A DNA stretch of 64,000 bases from Bacteroides uniformis (lineage in GTDB: Bacteria; Bacteroidota; Bacteroidia; Bacteroidales; Bacteroidaceae): positions 1,501,501 through 1,565,500 of the forward strand of contig NZ_CP102263.1 of assembly GCF_025147485.1 (NCBI RefSeq), read 5' to 3'. Shown here piece after piece: positions 1 through 8,234 of the stretch. The position numbers were made by a program, and so were the translations under genes. The notes under the pieces are model-generated. The model ran no database searches and was not told the DNA's origin. It saw only the letters and a list, made by a program, of their open reading frames with translations. Position 1 is the first letter of the stretch; every line of letters begins with the position of its first letter.

Positions 1-38
1 AGTGTTATCGGAAAGTATTAACAAAAGAAACCTAAGAT

Positions 39-1076
39 ATGAATTATTTGGACCGCAATGAGTTTAACTACGCACCTTCGCAAGAGGTGGTGGAGGCTCT
101 GAAGAATTTTGATATAAACAAACTCTGTTTCTATACCCGTATCTACGACGAAGGCAAGAAGAGTATTCTGTCTGTTTATCTATCTGAATCTTACGGAATT
201 GATGAACCGCAGGTACTGTTGGGTTATGGTGGAGAAGATATATTGAAACAAGCAGTCCACTATTTCCTGACCCAAGAGGATGGGAACAAGACGATGCTCA
301 TTCCTAAATTCTCGTGGTGGTACTATAAATCCATTGCTGATGAAGTGGACGGGCATACGTTGCAGTATCCATTGTATGAGGATGGCAATACCTTTAAATA
401 TGATTTCGCTGCCATGAAAGAGATGGTACAGCGTGAGAATCCCAAGGTCTTATTAATCGCTTCGCCCAATAATCCCACCGGTAACGGTCTGACCCCCGCA
501 GAATTGGACGCTTTGTTGGCTGAGTTGCCCGTAACAACCATCGTTTTGGTGGACGAAGCCTATGCCTCTTTCGTATCTACTGATACGGACTATATTAAAA
601 TGCTGGTTGATAAATATCCCAACCTGATTATTTCACGCACGCTTTCCAAGTTCTACGGATTGCCCGGATTGCGCATGGGGTTTGGGTTTATGAGTAAGGA
701 GTTGGCCAGCTTTGGCAAATACAGCAACAAATATCTGGGTTATAACCGTATCTCTGAGGATATTGCTATTGCCGCACTGAAATCGGATGCGCATTACCGG
801 AATATAGCACGGCTGATGAATGAGAGTCGCGCCTGCTTTGAAGCGGAGATAGGGACGTTGCCTGGTTTCAAGGTATATGAGTCGGTGGCGAACTTTGTCC
901 TTATAAAATATCCGATTGTCTTGAAAGAACGCTTACAGAAAGCTTTTGCCGACGAGGATTATAAGGTGAAGTTCATGAATGAACCAGACATCAATACCCA
1001 TTTGCGTATTACCTTGGGGCGTCCTGAACAGAACCGTATTGTCATTGACACCATTAAAAAAATTGCATTACAATGA
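39..1076 (+). CDS. HisC/CobD-like PLP-dependent aminotransferase or decarboxylase
   Basis: Fold-type I PLP enzyme of the histidinol-phosphate aminotransferase/CobD group, 345 residues, near full family length. Visible motifs are the NNPTGN loop (about residues 144-149), the aspartate of VDEAY (172) that holds the pyridine ring, and SRTLSKFYG with the Schiff-base lysine at 204, followed by GLRMGF. The stop codon overlaps the start of a LicC-like nucleotidyltransferase by 4 bases (ATGA), and a LicD gene follows. In this context it is more likely to make a small amino-alcohol phosphate or modify a surface-sugar precursor than to make histidine. A CobD-like decarboxylation of phosphoserine or phosphothreonine is an inference. 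The family call is firm; the substrate is unknown. Confidence 0.85.
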   Translation: MNYLDRNEFNYAPSQEVVEALKNFDINKLCFYTRIYDEGKKSILSVYLSESYGIDEPQVLLGYGGEDILKQAVHYFLTQEDGNKTMLIPKFSWWYYKSIADEVDGHTLQYPLYEDGNTFKYDFAAMKEMVQRENPKVLLIASPNNPTGNGLTPAELDALLAELPVTTIVLVDEAYASFVSTDTDYIKMLVDKYPNLIISRTLSKFYGLPGLRMGFGFMSKELASFGKYSNKYLGYNRISEDIAIAALKSDAHYRNIARLMNESRACFEAEIGTLPGFKVYESVANFVLIKYPIVLKERLQKAFADEDYKVKFMNEPDINTHLRITLGRPEQNRIVIDTIKKIALQ

Positions 1077-1804
1077 AAGCGGTTATATTGGCTGCAGGGA
1101 TAGCTTCGCGTTTGCGTCCGTTGACTGATACCACTCCAAAATGTCTGTTGAAAGTTGGAGAGCGTTGTTTGCTGCAAAGAGCCTTTGATGCATTGCTGCA
1201 GAATGGCTTTCGGGAGTTTGTCATTGTCACCGGTTATAGACAGCAGCAGATTGTGAACTTTCTGGAAGCTCATTATCCGGCATTGGAGGTTACGTTTATC
1301 TATAATGAGAAATATGCTTCTACCAATAATATCTACTCTTTATGGCTTACACGGCCTTATGTAGATAAAGAGGACATTCTGTTGCTGGACAGCGATATCC
1401 TTTTTGACCCGCAGATTGTAGCCAAGTTGCTTGGATATGGTCAAGCGGATGCGTTGGCTCTGAACCATCATACATTGGGGGAAGAGGAAATCAAGGTAAT
1501 AGCGGACAATGATGGCAAGGTGTTGGAAATCAGTAAGACGTGCTCCATATCCCGAGCTATTGGCGAGTCTATTGGCATCGAGAAGATGTCTGCCGCTTAT
1601 ACAGAAGCGCTTTTCCGGGAATTGGAGGTTATGATTACCAAAGAAGGTTTGGATAATATCTTCTATGAACGTGCTTTTGAGCGTCTCATACCGCAAGGAC
1701 ACTCTTTCTATGCGCTTGACACTACCGAATATTTTTCTGTGGAGCTTGATACGGTGAATGACTTTGAACAAGCACAGCGGTTGATTCCTTCACAACTTTA
1801 TTAA
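1073..1804 (+). CDS. LicC-like sugar/choline-phosphate nucleotidyltransferase
   Basis: A 243-residue single-domain NTP transferase. The N-terminal LAAGIASRLRPLT...PKCLLKV block (residues 6-27) is the nucleotide-binding signature, and LLLDSDILFD (103-112) supplies the metal-binding aspartates. The YASTNNIYSLW segment (81-91) resembles the substrate loop of LicC-type phosphocholine cytidylyltransferases more than that of hexose-1-phosphate enzymes. It overlaps the upstream aminotransferase gene by 4 bases and is followed 17 bases later by licD, so the three are probably one transcript. The likely role is to activate a phosphorylated amino alcohol (choline-, ethanolamine- or aminopropanol-phosphate) as a CDP derivative. 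A sugar-1-phosphate substrate remains possible. Confidence 0.85.
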   Translation: MKAVILAAGIASRLRPLTDTTPKCLLKVGERCLLQRAFDALLQNGFREFVIVTGYRQQQIVNFLEAHYPALEVTFIYNEKYASTNNIYSLWLTRPYVDKEDILLLDSDILFDPQIVAKLLGYGQADALALNHHTLGEEEIKVIADNDGKVLEISKTCSISRAIGESIGIEKMSAAYTEALFRELEVMITKEGLDNIFYERAFERLIPQGHSFYALDTTEYFSVELDTVNDFEQAQRLIPSQLY

Positions 1805-1821
1805 TTAATGGGCTGATTTTT

Positions 1822-2649
1822 ATGGCAGATTATGATATACGTCCTTTGCAGCTTCGTATTTTGAAGATATTGCTTGCTGTGGATAAAGTTTGTAAAGAAC
1901 ATGGTTTGCGCTATTATATAATGGCCGGTACTATGCTTGGTGCAGTCCGTCATAAGGGATTTATCCCTTGGGACGATGATTTGGATATCGGTATGCCGAG
2001 GGCTGATTATGATTTGTTGATGTCTCATTCCAAGGAGTGGCTTCCCCAGCCTTATGAGGCTGTCTGCGCAGAAAATGATCCGAATTATCCATTACCTTTT
2101 GCCAAGATACAAGATGCGGATACGACTCTTATCGAGCGTATGCATTTGAAATACTTGGGAGGTATCTACTTGGACGTATTTCCATTGGACGGTGTACCGC
2201 AAAGCAACCTGAAACAGAGGATTCATTTTGCCCGGTATGAATTTTACAAGCGGGTGCTCTATTTTATCTACCGCGACCCTTATAAGCATGGGAAAGGTCC
2301 CGGCTCATGGTTGCCGCTGCTGTGCCGGAGACTTTTTACTACTGCCGGCGTACAGAGGAGTATCAGAAATGTGATGACCACCTATGACTTTGACAAGTCT
2401 TCTTTAGTCTGTGATTATGACGACGGTATGCGCGGTATTATGCCCAAGGCAGAGCTGGGAGCTCCGACTCCCGTTTCGTTTGAGGGCGAAACAGTGTGGG
2501 GAGTACAAGATTATGACGCCTATCTGACCCGAAAATATGGAGACTACATGGTTATACCGAAACAAAGCGGGCAGAGACAGCATAATTTCCACTATTTGGA
2601 TTTGGATAAGCCCTATTCTTCACAAGAAAGTTCCAATTCTATTTTATAA
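1822..2649 (+). CDS. LicD-family phosphotransferase
   Basis: LicD-type nucleotidyltransferase-fold protein, 275 residues. The hallmark is YYIMAGTMLGAVRHKG followed by FIPWDDDLDIGMPR (residues 31-60), with the acidic cluster at 51-55 that binds metal. LicD proteins move phosphocholine-like groups from a CDP carrier onto glycans on the cytoplasmic side. The gene follows the aminotransferase and LicC-like genes in the same orientation, which supports a complete make-activate-attach set for decorating LPS or capsule. No signal peptide or membrane helix is visible. It converges on a GT2 gene 21 bases downstream, and no clear hairpin terminator separates them. Confidence 0.9.
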   Translation: MADYDIRPLQLRILKILLAVDKVCKEHGLRYYIMAGTMLGAVRHKGFIPWDDDLDIGMPRADYDLLMSHSKEWLPQPYEAVCAENDPNYPLPFAKIQDADTTLIERMHLKYLGGIYLDVFPLDGVPQSNLKQRIHFARYEFYKRVLYFIYRDPYKHGKGPGSWLPLLCRRLFTTAGVQRSIRNVMTTYDFDKSSLVCDYDDGMRGIMPKAELGAPTPVSFEGETVWGVQDYDAYLTRKYGDYMVIPKQSGQRQHNFHYLDLDKPYSSQESSNSIL

Positions 2650-2670
2650 TTTTGCTCTTTTAGGGAAATG

Positions 2671-3588
2671 TTAGACAAATGTTTTTTTCCAAAATTTCCA
2701 TAAGGGACCGAAATCTTTGGTTAATAAATAAAATATGGCTTTTAGGCGGCCGCGTATTAGGCTTATTTTGAATCTATTTCCTGTTTTGAAAGTTCCTATC
2801 TTTTGGGATTTGAAATCTTTTCCTTTGTAAGTGAAAACTTTGCGGAATGTGGATGAAGTCATGCCCCATTTTAATAGAAATTGCATTTGACCACAATTCT
2901 TGCGTATGCGGGTAGTTGATTTTGTTTCAAAATGATAGATGCGACTGGCTTGTAGCCCTTTCATGAATCTGACTCCACACATATATAATTTTGCGGTGAA
3001 ATCTGGGTCGCTGTACATTCCGGGTGAGTATTCTATACTATAACCGCCTACTAAATCCCAAATGTCCCGGTGTACGATATTGGGAGGAATGGTAGCTCCC
3101 ATCCAGTCGTTTATTTTGTAGTTCATGTATTCTTTCAGTAATTTATCTTCTTGAAAAGTTTCGATACTGTCTCCATAATTGGCTAAGATGGTTGATGCGC
3201 TTTGTGTATGTGGTTGTATTGATGTAGCTGAAAGAAAGAAATAATTGTCAGACAGTTTTTCTATTTCGTCATAGAGAACCTTGTCCCAAAAAGGGAGTAC
3301 ATACATATCATCATTCAAAAATAGAATATAATCAGTTTTGACTTTAGTGCGCATCATATTCATAGCAAAACATACTCCGATATTCTGCTCAGAATGTGTG
3401 TAATCAATACCTGCTTTTTTTATCCACTCTAAGGTTCCGTCACTTCCATCGTTTACGTGTACAATGATTTGGTGATTGTAGTAAGAGTTTCTTTGGATAC
3501 TTTGTATGCATAGTTTTAGGAAAGCAAGGTTATTCCATGTAGGTATAACGATTGAAAATAATCTGTTTTGAGATTTTATAGCTGTCAT
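2671..3588 (-). CDS. Glycosyltransferase family 2
   Basis: A 305-residue GT-A fold glycosyltransferase. FSIVIPTWNNLAFLKLC near the N terminus, NDGSDGT (46-52) and FLNDDM (90-95) form the nucleotide-sugar and metal binding core. The C-terminal third is basic (KGKDFKSQK, RGRLKAI) and probably lies against the membrane. It is a single-gene unit in opposite orientation to both neighbours. A TATCTTTG -7 element (3614-3621 on the minus strand) lies 26 bases upstream of the ATG. Its exact sugar is unknown; position suggests LPS core or outer-glycan synthesis. Confidence 0.85.
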   Translation of the reverse strand: MTAIKSQNRLFSIVIPTWNNLAFLKLCIQSIQRNSYYNHQIIVHVNDGSDGTLEWIKKAGIDYTHSEQNIGVCFAMNMMRTKVKTDYILFLNDDMYVLPFWDKVLYDEIEKLSDNYFFLSATSIQPHTQSASTILANYGDSIETFQEDKLLKEYMNYKINDWMGATIPPNIVHRDIWDLVGGYSIEYSPGMYSDPDFTAKLYMCGVRFMKGLQASRIYHFETKSTTRIRKNCGQMQFLLKWGMTSSTFRKVFTYKGKDFKSQKIGTFKTGNRFKISLIRGRLKAIFYLLTKDFGPLWKFWKKTFV

Positions 3589-3613
3589 CTTTTGCTAATT
3601 GAGAAAATAAGTA

Positions 3614-3621
3614 CAAAGATA
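3614..3621 (-). promoter_or_regulatory. Bacteroides -7 element for the GT2 gene
   Basis: On the minus strand the bases read TATCTTTG, matching the Bacteroides TAnnTTTG -7 consensus, 26 bases before the GT2 start codon. I do not see a matching TTTG at the usual distance upstream. The rest of the 308-base AT-rich intergenic stretch 3589-3896 holds only this and the divergent promoter at 3835-3866. Confidence 0.45.
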
Positions 3622-3834
3622 TTTATATAAATGGAGTTTTTGATTATAATTACTTGAAAACATTTATATTTTATAATATGCAAAAACAATATTGGTGTGA
3701 AATATACTGTTTTATGAGTGATATATAATACCTCTAGATTTCTTGTAGACAATAGTTTGGACTTGGATTGAATTTTTATGTTTGTGTTTTGTGTAGGCTG
3801 ATGTTCTATATTGTATGATTAGCCTATATCGCTA

Positions 3835-3866
3835 TTTGCGAAACTTGAATTAAGTTATTACTTTTG
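3835..3866 (+). promoter_or_regulatory. Promoter of the GT9 gene (TTTG-N20-TACTTTTG)
   Basis: TTTG at 3835-3838 and TACTTTTG at 3859-3866 are separated by 20 bases, close to the Bacteroides -33/-7 consensus. Transcription would begin around 3873. That places the in-frame ATG at 3864 inside the promoter and so supports the ATG at 3897 as the true start. Confidence 0.6.
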
Positions 3867-3896
3867 TGCCGAATCAGCAATTCTAATAAATTTGTT

Positions 3897-4895
3897 ATGA
3901 CCAAATTCTTAATTATCCGTTTCAGTTCGATAGGGGATATTATCCAGTGTATGGGAATTATCGGTGGAATACGTGAACGGTTTGCAGATGTGGAAATTCA
4001 TTGGATTACCCGGAAGGATATGGTGGGGACCTTGTCGATGGATGGCAGGATTGATAAAATCTGGGCGTTTGACAAGGGAACCGGGCTTGCCGGGTTGTTG
4101 AAAATGGCGGCTGATTTGAGAAAAGAGCATTTCGACTACATTTATGATGCCCACAGTAATATCCGTTCCAACATATTGAAGCTGATAGTGGCTCCACTGC
4201 CTTTTGCGAAACCTTACGTTGCTCTGCGGAGCAAGGAGAGAGGCAAGCGCTTTTTGTTGTTCAAACTGGGAATCAATCATTTCGACAAGCCCTTCAGAGG
4301 CATGGTCTCTTTTCAGAAACCATTGAAGAAGTGGGGGATTACGCATTTCCCGGATACCTATCGCGACTGGCATTTCCCGGATGAGATACGCAGCAGGTAT
4401 GAGGATTTCATAACCAAAGATATGGTTACGCTCGTGCCGTCTGCCAACTGGGAAATGAAACGCTGGCCCGTTGCCTATTGGAAAGCGTTGGTCGCCCTTC
4501 TTCCTGAGTATAGATTTGTCATTCTGGCCGGTCCGAAAGATACTTTCTGTGAGGAAATCAGGAGTGCCGCACCGGAACGGGTAATCAATCTTGCAGGGAA
4601 AACCTCCCTGATGGAATCTTCCTACATCGTGCTGCGCTCCAATCTGGTAATCAGTGCCGATACGGGATTCATGCATGCCGCTGATTTGTTCCGTGTTCCT
4701 GCTTTTGCCTTGATGGGACCTACGGCCTTCGGTTTCCCTACGGGACCTACGGTGGAAATACTCGAAACAGCCCTGCCTTGCCGTCCGTGCACCAAAGACG
4801 GACGGGGTAAATGCAAGCTGGCTGTTTATCAGAAGTGTATGGTGGATATTACCCCCCAACAAGTCGCTGAAAAGATTATTGCTTCTCTTGGTTGA
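3897..4895 (+). CDS. GT9 (ADP-heptose:LPS heptosyltransferase-like) glycosyltransferase
   Basis: A 332-residue GT-B enzyme of family 9. It opens with MTKFLIIRFSSIGDII, the usual start of heptosyltransferases. LVPSANWEMKRWP marks the start of the donor domain, and ADTGFMHAADLFRVP plus LMGPTAFGFPTGP form the nucleotide-sugar pocket. A C-terminal cysteine set (CRPC, C and C over about 25 residues) is typical of the family. I chose the ATG at 3897 because the longer in-frame start lies inside the promoter and adds residues absent from the family. It converges on hldE, with the two coding ends overlapping by 20 bases, and probably uses the ADP-heptose made by the adjacent operon to build the LPS core. 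Confidence 0.9.
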   Translation: MTKFLIIRFSSIGDIIQCMGIIGGIRERFADVEIHWITRKDMVGTLSMDGRIDKIWAFDKGTGLAGLLKMAADLRKEHFDYIYDAHSNIRSNILKLIVAPLPFAKPYVALRSKERGKRFLLFKLGINHFDKPFRGMVSFQKPLKKWGITHFPDTYRDWHFPDEIRSRYEDFITKDMVTLVPSANWEMKRWPVAYWKALVALLPEYRFVILAGPKDTFCEEIRSAAPERVINLAGKTSLMESSYIVLRSNLVISADTGFMHAADLFRVPAFALMGPTAFGFPTGPTVEILETALPCRPCTKDGRGKCKLAVYQKCMVDITPQQVAEKIIASLG

Positions 4896-6306
4896 TGGCG
4901 CCTATCGTCTTTGTAGTGGAATAACCGTCTACGAAAGGGATAGTTACTGTTTCTTGGGCATACTCCCTGCCTACAATGTTTTCTATGGCATAGTCGCCAC
5001 CTTTTACCAACACGTCCGGTGCAACTGTCTTGATGAGATTCAGAGGGGTGTCTTCCGTAAAAATCACTACGTAGTCCACTGCTTCCAAGGCTGCCAGGAC
5101 TGTGGAGCGGGCGTTTTCATCATTGATGGGGCGCGATTCCCCTTTCAGACGTTTTACTGAGCTGTCCGAATTCAATCCTACGATAAGTACGTCCCCCAGT
5201 CTTTTGGCCTTTTCCAGATAGCACACGTGTCCTTTGTGCAGAATGTCGAAGCAGCCGTTTGTGAATACGATTTTGCGCTCCTGTGCACGCAGTTGTTTTA
5301 TAGTATCTGCAAGTTGGGGAATAGGAATAAGTTTGCTGGCCGGTTTCCCGATTTGTAACTCGTCCTGCAACTCTTTGAACAGAATGGGGCTGGTGCCTAT
5401 TTTCCCGACTACAATGCCGGCCGCTTTATTGGCAAGATAAATGGCATCTGCAATAGGGATACCGGCTGCCAGCGCAGCTGCTAAAGTTGCCACGACAGTA
5501 TCGCCTGCACCTGAAACGTCATATACTTCCCTTGCTTCGGTAGGAATGTCCTGCGAGGCATCGGGAGCTATGTATGACATGCCTTTTTCGGAACGTGTCA
5601 CTAATAGAGAAGTAAGGTTATACTCCTTCAGTATCCGGTCTGCTGCGCTATGGATTTCTTTATCCTCATTTCTCACATCCACTCCCGAAACAGCCGAAAG
5701 CTCTTTCAGGTTGGGGGTGATGATGGTTGCGGAACGGTATTTCTCCCAATTTGTCCCTTTGGGGTCTATAATGACCTTCTTCCCTTGCCCGGCAGAGGCG
5801 GATATAACCTGCTGGCATACTGTATCATTGCATACTCCCTTGCCATAATCCGAAATCACGACAATGTCCACTTCGGGGAGTGCACGCTTCACGGCATCCA
5901 GCAGTTTCTGCTCAGTCTCTTCGTTCAGGCATTCATTTTCTGTTTCAAAGTCCAGCCGTACTACTTGCTGGCTGTTGCCTATTACGCGGGTTTTGGTGAT
6001 GGTTGGGTGTTCTGTATGAAACAGTTCGTTTCTGATACCCAAATCAGCGAACATCTCCTGCATTGTGTTTCCGTTGTGGTCGTTGCCAAGCAGGCTGACG
6101 ACATACGGCGAGCACCCCAGTCCCAGCAAATTTCTTGCAACATTGGCCGCTCCTCCCAATACATTGTAGGTACGGGTGACACGGACCACTGGTACGGGGG
6201 CTTCGGGAGAAATCCTTTTCACGTCCCCTATATGGTAAGTATCCAGCATCACGTCTCCGATAACGAGTACCTTCTTTCCCTTTATACTGTTTAATTCTGT
6301 ATTCAT
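4876..6306 (-). CDS. hldE: Bifunctional heptose-7-phosphate kinase / heptose-1-phosphate adenylyltransferase
   Basis: A 476-residue cytoplasmic fusion enzyme, almost exactly the length of the E. coli protein. The N-terminal PfkB/ribokinase domain shows GGAANVARNLLGLG and the catalytic DVSGAGDT motif. The C-terminal cytidylyltransferase-like domain starts at IVFTNGCFDILHKGHV and carries the HxGH-type site. It supplies two steps of ADP-heptose synthesis around GmhB. An earlier in-frame ATG at 6336 exists, but the ATG at 6306 overlaps the gmhB stop by 4 bases (ATGA) and removes an atypical 10-residue extension, so I prefer it. It is last in the operon kinase, gmhA, gmhB, hldE. Confidence 0.95.
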   Translation of the reverse strand: MNTELNSIKGKKVLVIGDVMLDTYHIGDVKRISPEAPVPVVRVTRTYNVLGGAANVARNLLGLGCSPYVVSLLGNDHNGNTMQEMFADLGIRNELFHTEHPTITKTRVIGNSQQVVRLDFETENECLNEETEQKLLDAVKRALPEVDIVVISDYGKGVCNDTVCQQVISASAGQGKKVIIDPKGTNWEKYRSATIITPNLKELSAVSGVDVRNEDKEIHSAADRILKEYNLTSLLVTRSEKGMSYIAPDASQDIPTEAREVYDVSGAGDTVVATLAAALAAGIPIADAIYLANKAAGIVVGKIGTSPILFKELQDELQIGKPASKLIPIPQLADTIKQLRAQERKIVFTNGCFDILHKGHVCYLEKAKRLGDVLIVGLNSDSSVKRLKGESRPINDENARSTVLAALEAVDYVVIFTEDTPLNLIKTVAPDVLVKGGDYAIENIVGREYAQETVTIPFVDGYSTTKTIGAINQEKQ

Positions 6307-6791
6307 AATAGGTTGTTTTTTAATTGGTTGGCCCAATATAGAAGTGAATGCTCAGAGGTGACCCGGAAGGACTTGACACCACTTCTTTCGCCGCATTCCG
6401 TATCCGATTTCCTATCTCCGAACATATAGGATTGGGATGGGTCGATTTCATATTTCTTCATCGCTTCCGTCACCATGAAAGGAGAAGGCTTACGGCATTC
6501 GCAATGTTCTTCCGGAGCGTGAGGGCAAGTATAGAAATCGTTCAGTATAACTCCATGTTTTTCCAGCTCTTGGGCGAGTGCCCGGTTGAACTGTTCGGCG
6601 TCCTCCAGTGTAAAGTAGCCACGTCCAATACCGGATTGGTTCGTGATGACAATCAGCAGATAACCCAATTCCTGAAAAATGCGGAGTGCTTCGGCTACAC
6701 CGGGCAATAATTCAAGCTCTTGGGTCTTGTAAACGTAGCCGAAATCAACATTGATGGTACCGTCCCGATCAAGGAAAATCGCTTTATTCAT
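6303..6791 (-). CDS. gmhB: D-glycero-heptose-1,7-bisphosphate 7-phosphatase
   Basis: HAD-family phosphatase, 162 residues from the ATG at 6791 (an ATG 7 codons earlier lies deeper in gmhA). The nucleophile motif is FLDRDGTIN, and FGDRKSDTECG is the Mg-binding HAD motif. The CPHAPEEHCEC cluster is the structural zinc site that marks GmhB among HAD proteins. It removes the 7-phosphate between the two HldE reactions. The start overlaps the end of gmhA by 8 bases and the stop overlaps hldE by 4, so the three are translationally coupled. Confidence 0.94.
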   Translation of the reverse strand: MNKAIFLDRDGTINVDFGYVYKTQELELLPGVAEALRIFQELGYLLIVITNQSGIGRGYFTLEDAEQFNRALAQELEKHGVILNDFYTCPHAPEEHCECRKPSPFMVTEAMKKYEIDPSQSYMFGDRKSDTECGERSGVKSFRVTSEHSLLYWANQLKNNLL

Positions 6792-7365
6792 GGGAGAACA
6801 GTTTATTGTCAACGATGCCGCACAAGATATGTCCGATGGTAATGTGCACTTCTTGAATCCTGGCAGATTCGGCGTGCTGTATAATCAGCGGGTAATTGCA
6901 AAGTTCCTTGCACCTTCCTCCATCCCTTCCCAGGAGCCCTATGGTGGTGATGCCCATAGATTGTGCCTTCTGCAAGGCATGCTCTACGTTGGGAGAGTTG
7001 CCGCTGGTAGAAAGGCCTATCAGAATATCACCTTTCGTTCCCAAGGCTGCCGTCTGCCGTTCGAAAACGCGTTCGAAGCCATAATCATTGCTGACTGCGG
7101 TCAGGATGGAAGTGTCGGTTGTCATGGCGATGGCGGGCAGGCCTTCCCGTTCGGTCACGAAACGTCCGACGAGTTCGGCAGCGATATGCTGGGCATCGGC
7201 TGCACTGCCGCCGTTACCGCAAAGCAAGACTTTGTGCCCTTGTCGAAGGGCTTGTACTATCAGATTGCCGACGGTTTCGATGTCGGTAAGCATTTGCCGG
7301 TTGTTCAGGATATTTTCTTTGAGCCTGATACCTTCTTGGATGGACTGGGTGATATAATCTTGCAT
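6784..7365 (-). CDS. gmhA: Sedoheptulose-7-phosphate isomerase
   Basis: SIS-domain isomerase, 193 residues, the usual GmhA length. LLCGNGGSAADAQHIAAELVGRF and GLSTSGNSPNV are the phosphosugar-binding loops, and QEVHITIGHILC near the C terminus carries the catalytic histidine region. It converts sedoheptulose-7-phosphate to heptose-7-phosphate in the cytoplasm, the entry step to ADP-heptose. It lies between a sugar-kinase-like gene (36 bases upstream) and gmhB (overlapping), in one operon driven from about 8180. Confidence 0.95.
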   Translation of the reverse strand: MQDYITQSIQEGIRLKENILNNRQMLTDIETVGNLIVQALRQGHKVLLCGNGGSAADAQHIAAELVGRFVTEREGLPAIAMTTDTSILTAVSNDYGFERVFERQTAALGTKGDILIGLSTSGNSPNVEHALQKAQSMGITTIGLLGRDGGRCKELCNYPLIIQHAESARIQEVHITIGHILCGIVDNKLFSHE

Positions 7366-7401
7366 AATTTTCTAATCTCGTTGGTACAAAGATACGACAT
7401 T

Positions 7402-8151
7402 TCAGAAATGAAGCTTGCTTTTGACGAAATTTTTAAATTGTCTTTGCTTTCTCCATTTCAGTCTGCTGAAGAGAGTGAAGAATATGCATTCTTCAATATC
7501 GAATCCTCTTTGCTCGGCATATAGAGGTATTATTTTCATGAAGTCATCGGCGGGAATACCCAGTTGGCTGAAGGCATTCATGGACATTCTGATACCGGGC
7601 ACTTTACCGAGCTTCAGGCGGTTGATGTCAATGAGGGCGAAGTGATATTTGCCGTTTGTCTTCCGGTAAAATATATTCTTGGGATTATAGTCCAGTGGCA
7701 AGACCTTGTTCAGATGTAATTGGAGAGTGAAGTCTACGAGGTCATGTCTTAGCCGTTTTTTCTCTTCTTCCTCCATTTCCGTACCGAACATATCCGTAAC
7801 AAGCGGGTAGGGGAGGTATTCGGAAATAAAGTATCCGGTGTGGAAGAAACCATTCTTTTTGATTTCTATATAAGCTACCGGAGGGGCGGTCTCTATTCCC
7901 CGTTGCAGAAAAAGTTCTGCATATTCAAAGGCGCGCTGCGCTTTGCTTTTGCGGAACCAAGTGTAAATGAGGCAGTTTATGAGGGCAGGTCTTTTGTATT
8001 TCTTGATTACGAAGTCCTTATCTCCGAACCGCACTCTTTCGACTGTGTTCCTTCGGTTACAATAAACCTCTTCCCGTTCATATTCTTCCGATGGGATGGC
8101 TCGGATATAACTCTCGTAGGCGGCATAGTGCGGATGAATATGTACCTTCAT
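7402..8151 (-). CDS. LPS core (Kdo/heptose) kinase-like protein
   Basis: A 249-residue protein of the small eukaryote-like kinase group that includes KdkA and WaaP. KDFVIKKYKRP holds the probable ATP lysine, LPLDYNPKNIFY corresponds to the catalytic loop HxDxxxxN with the histidine replaced, and FALIDINRLK stands where the DFG-type metal aspartate lies. Kinases of this group phosphorylate inner-core LPS sugars. It is first in the heptose operon, which supports that role. There is no signal peptide, so it should act at the cytoplasmic face. The target position on the core cannot be told from sequence. Confidence 0.8.
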   Translation of the reverse strand: MKVHIHPHYAAYESYIRAIPSEEYEREEVYCNRRNTVERVRFGDKDFVIKKYKRPALINCLIYTWFRKSKAQRAFEYAELFLQRGIETAPPVAYIEIKKNGFFHTGYFISEYLPYPLVTDMFGTEMEEEEKKRLRHDLVDFTLQLHLNKVLPLDYNPKNIFYRKTNGKYHFALIDINRLKLGKVPGIRMSMNAFSQLGIPADDFMKIIPLYAEQRGFDIEECIFFTLFSRLKWRKQRQFKNFVKSKLHF

Positions 8152-8186
8152 TGCTTTTATTTACATTTTACTTCTTTTGAACGGTG

Positions 8187-8217
8187 CAAAGATAGTGCAA
8201 ACCGAAAGCAGAACAAA
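8187..8217 (-). promoter_or_regulatory. Promoter of the heptose operon (TTTG-N19-TATCTTTG)
   Basis: On the minus strand TTTG (bases 8214-8217) and TATCTTTG (8187-8194) are separated by exactly 19 bases, a full match to the Bacteroides consensus. Transcription would start near 8180, about 30 bases before the kinase start codon. The -33 box lies 18 bases beyond the stop codon of the upstream LtaS-like gene. Confidence 0.7.
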
Positions 8218-8234
8218 ATGAACTTGTTCATTTT

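Noticed and set aside
3909..4862. 317-codon minus-strand frame opposite the GT9 gene
   Set aside because: The plus-strand GT9 protein shows all family motifs, and the reverse frame has no recognisable domain and low-complexity H/R/Q-rich composition typical of antisense shadows.
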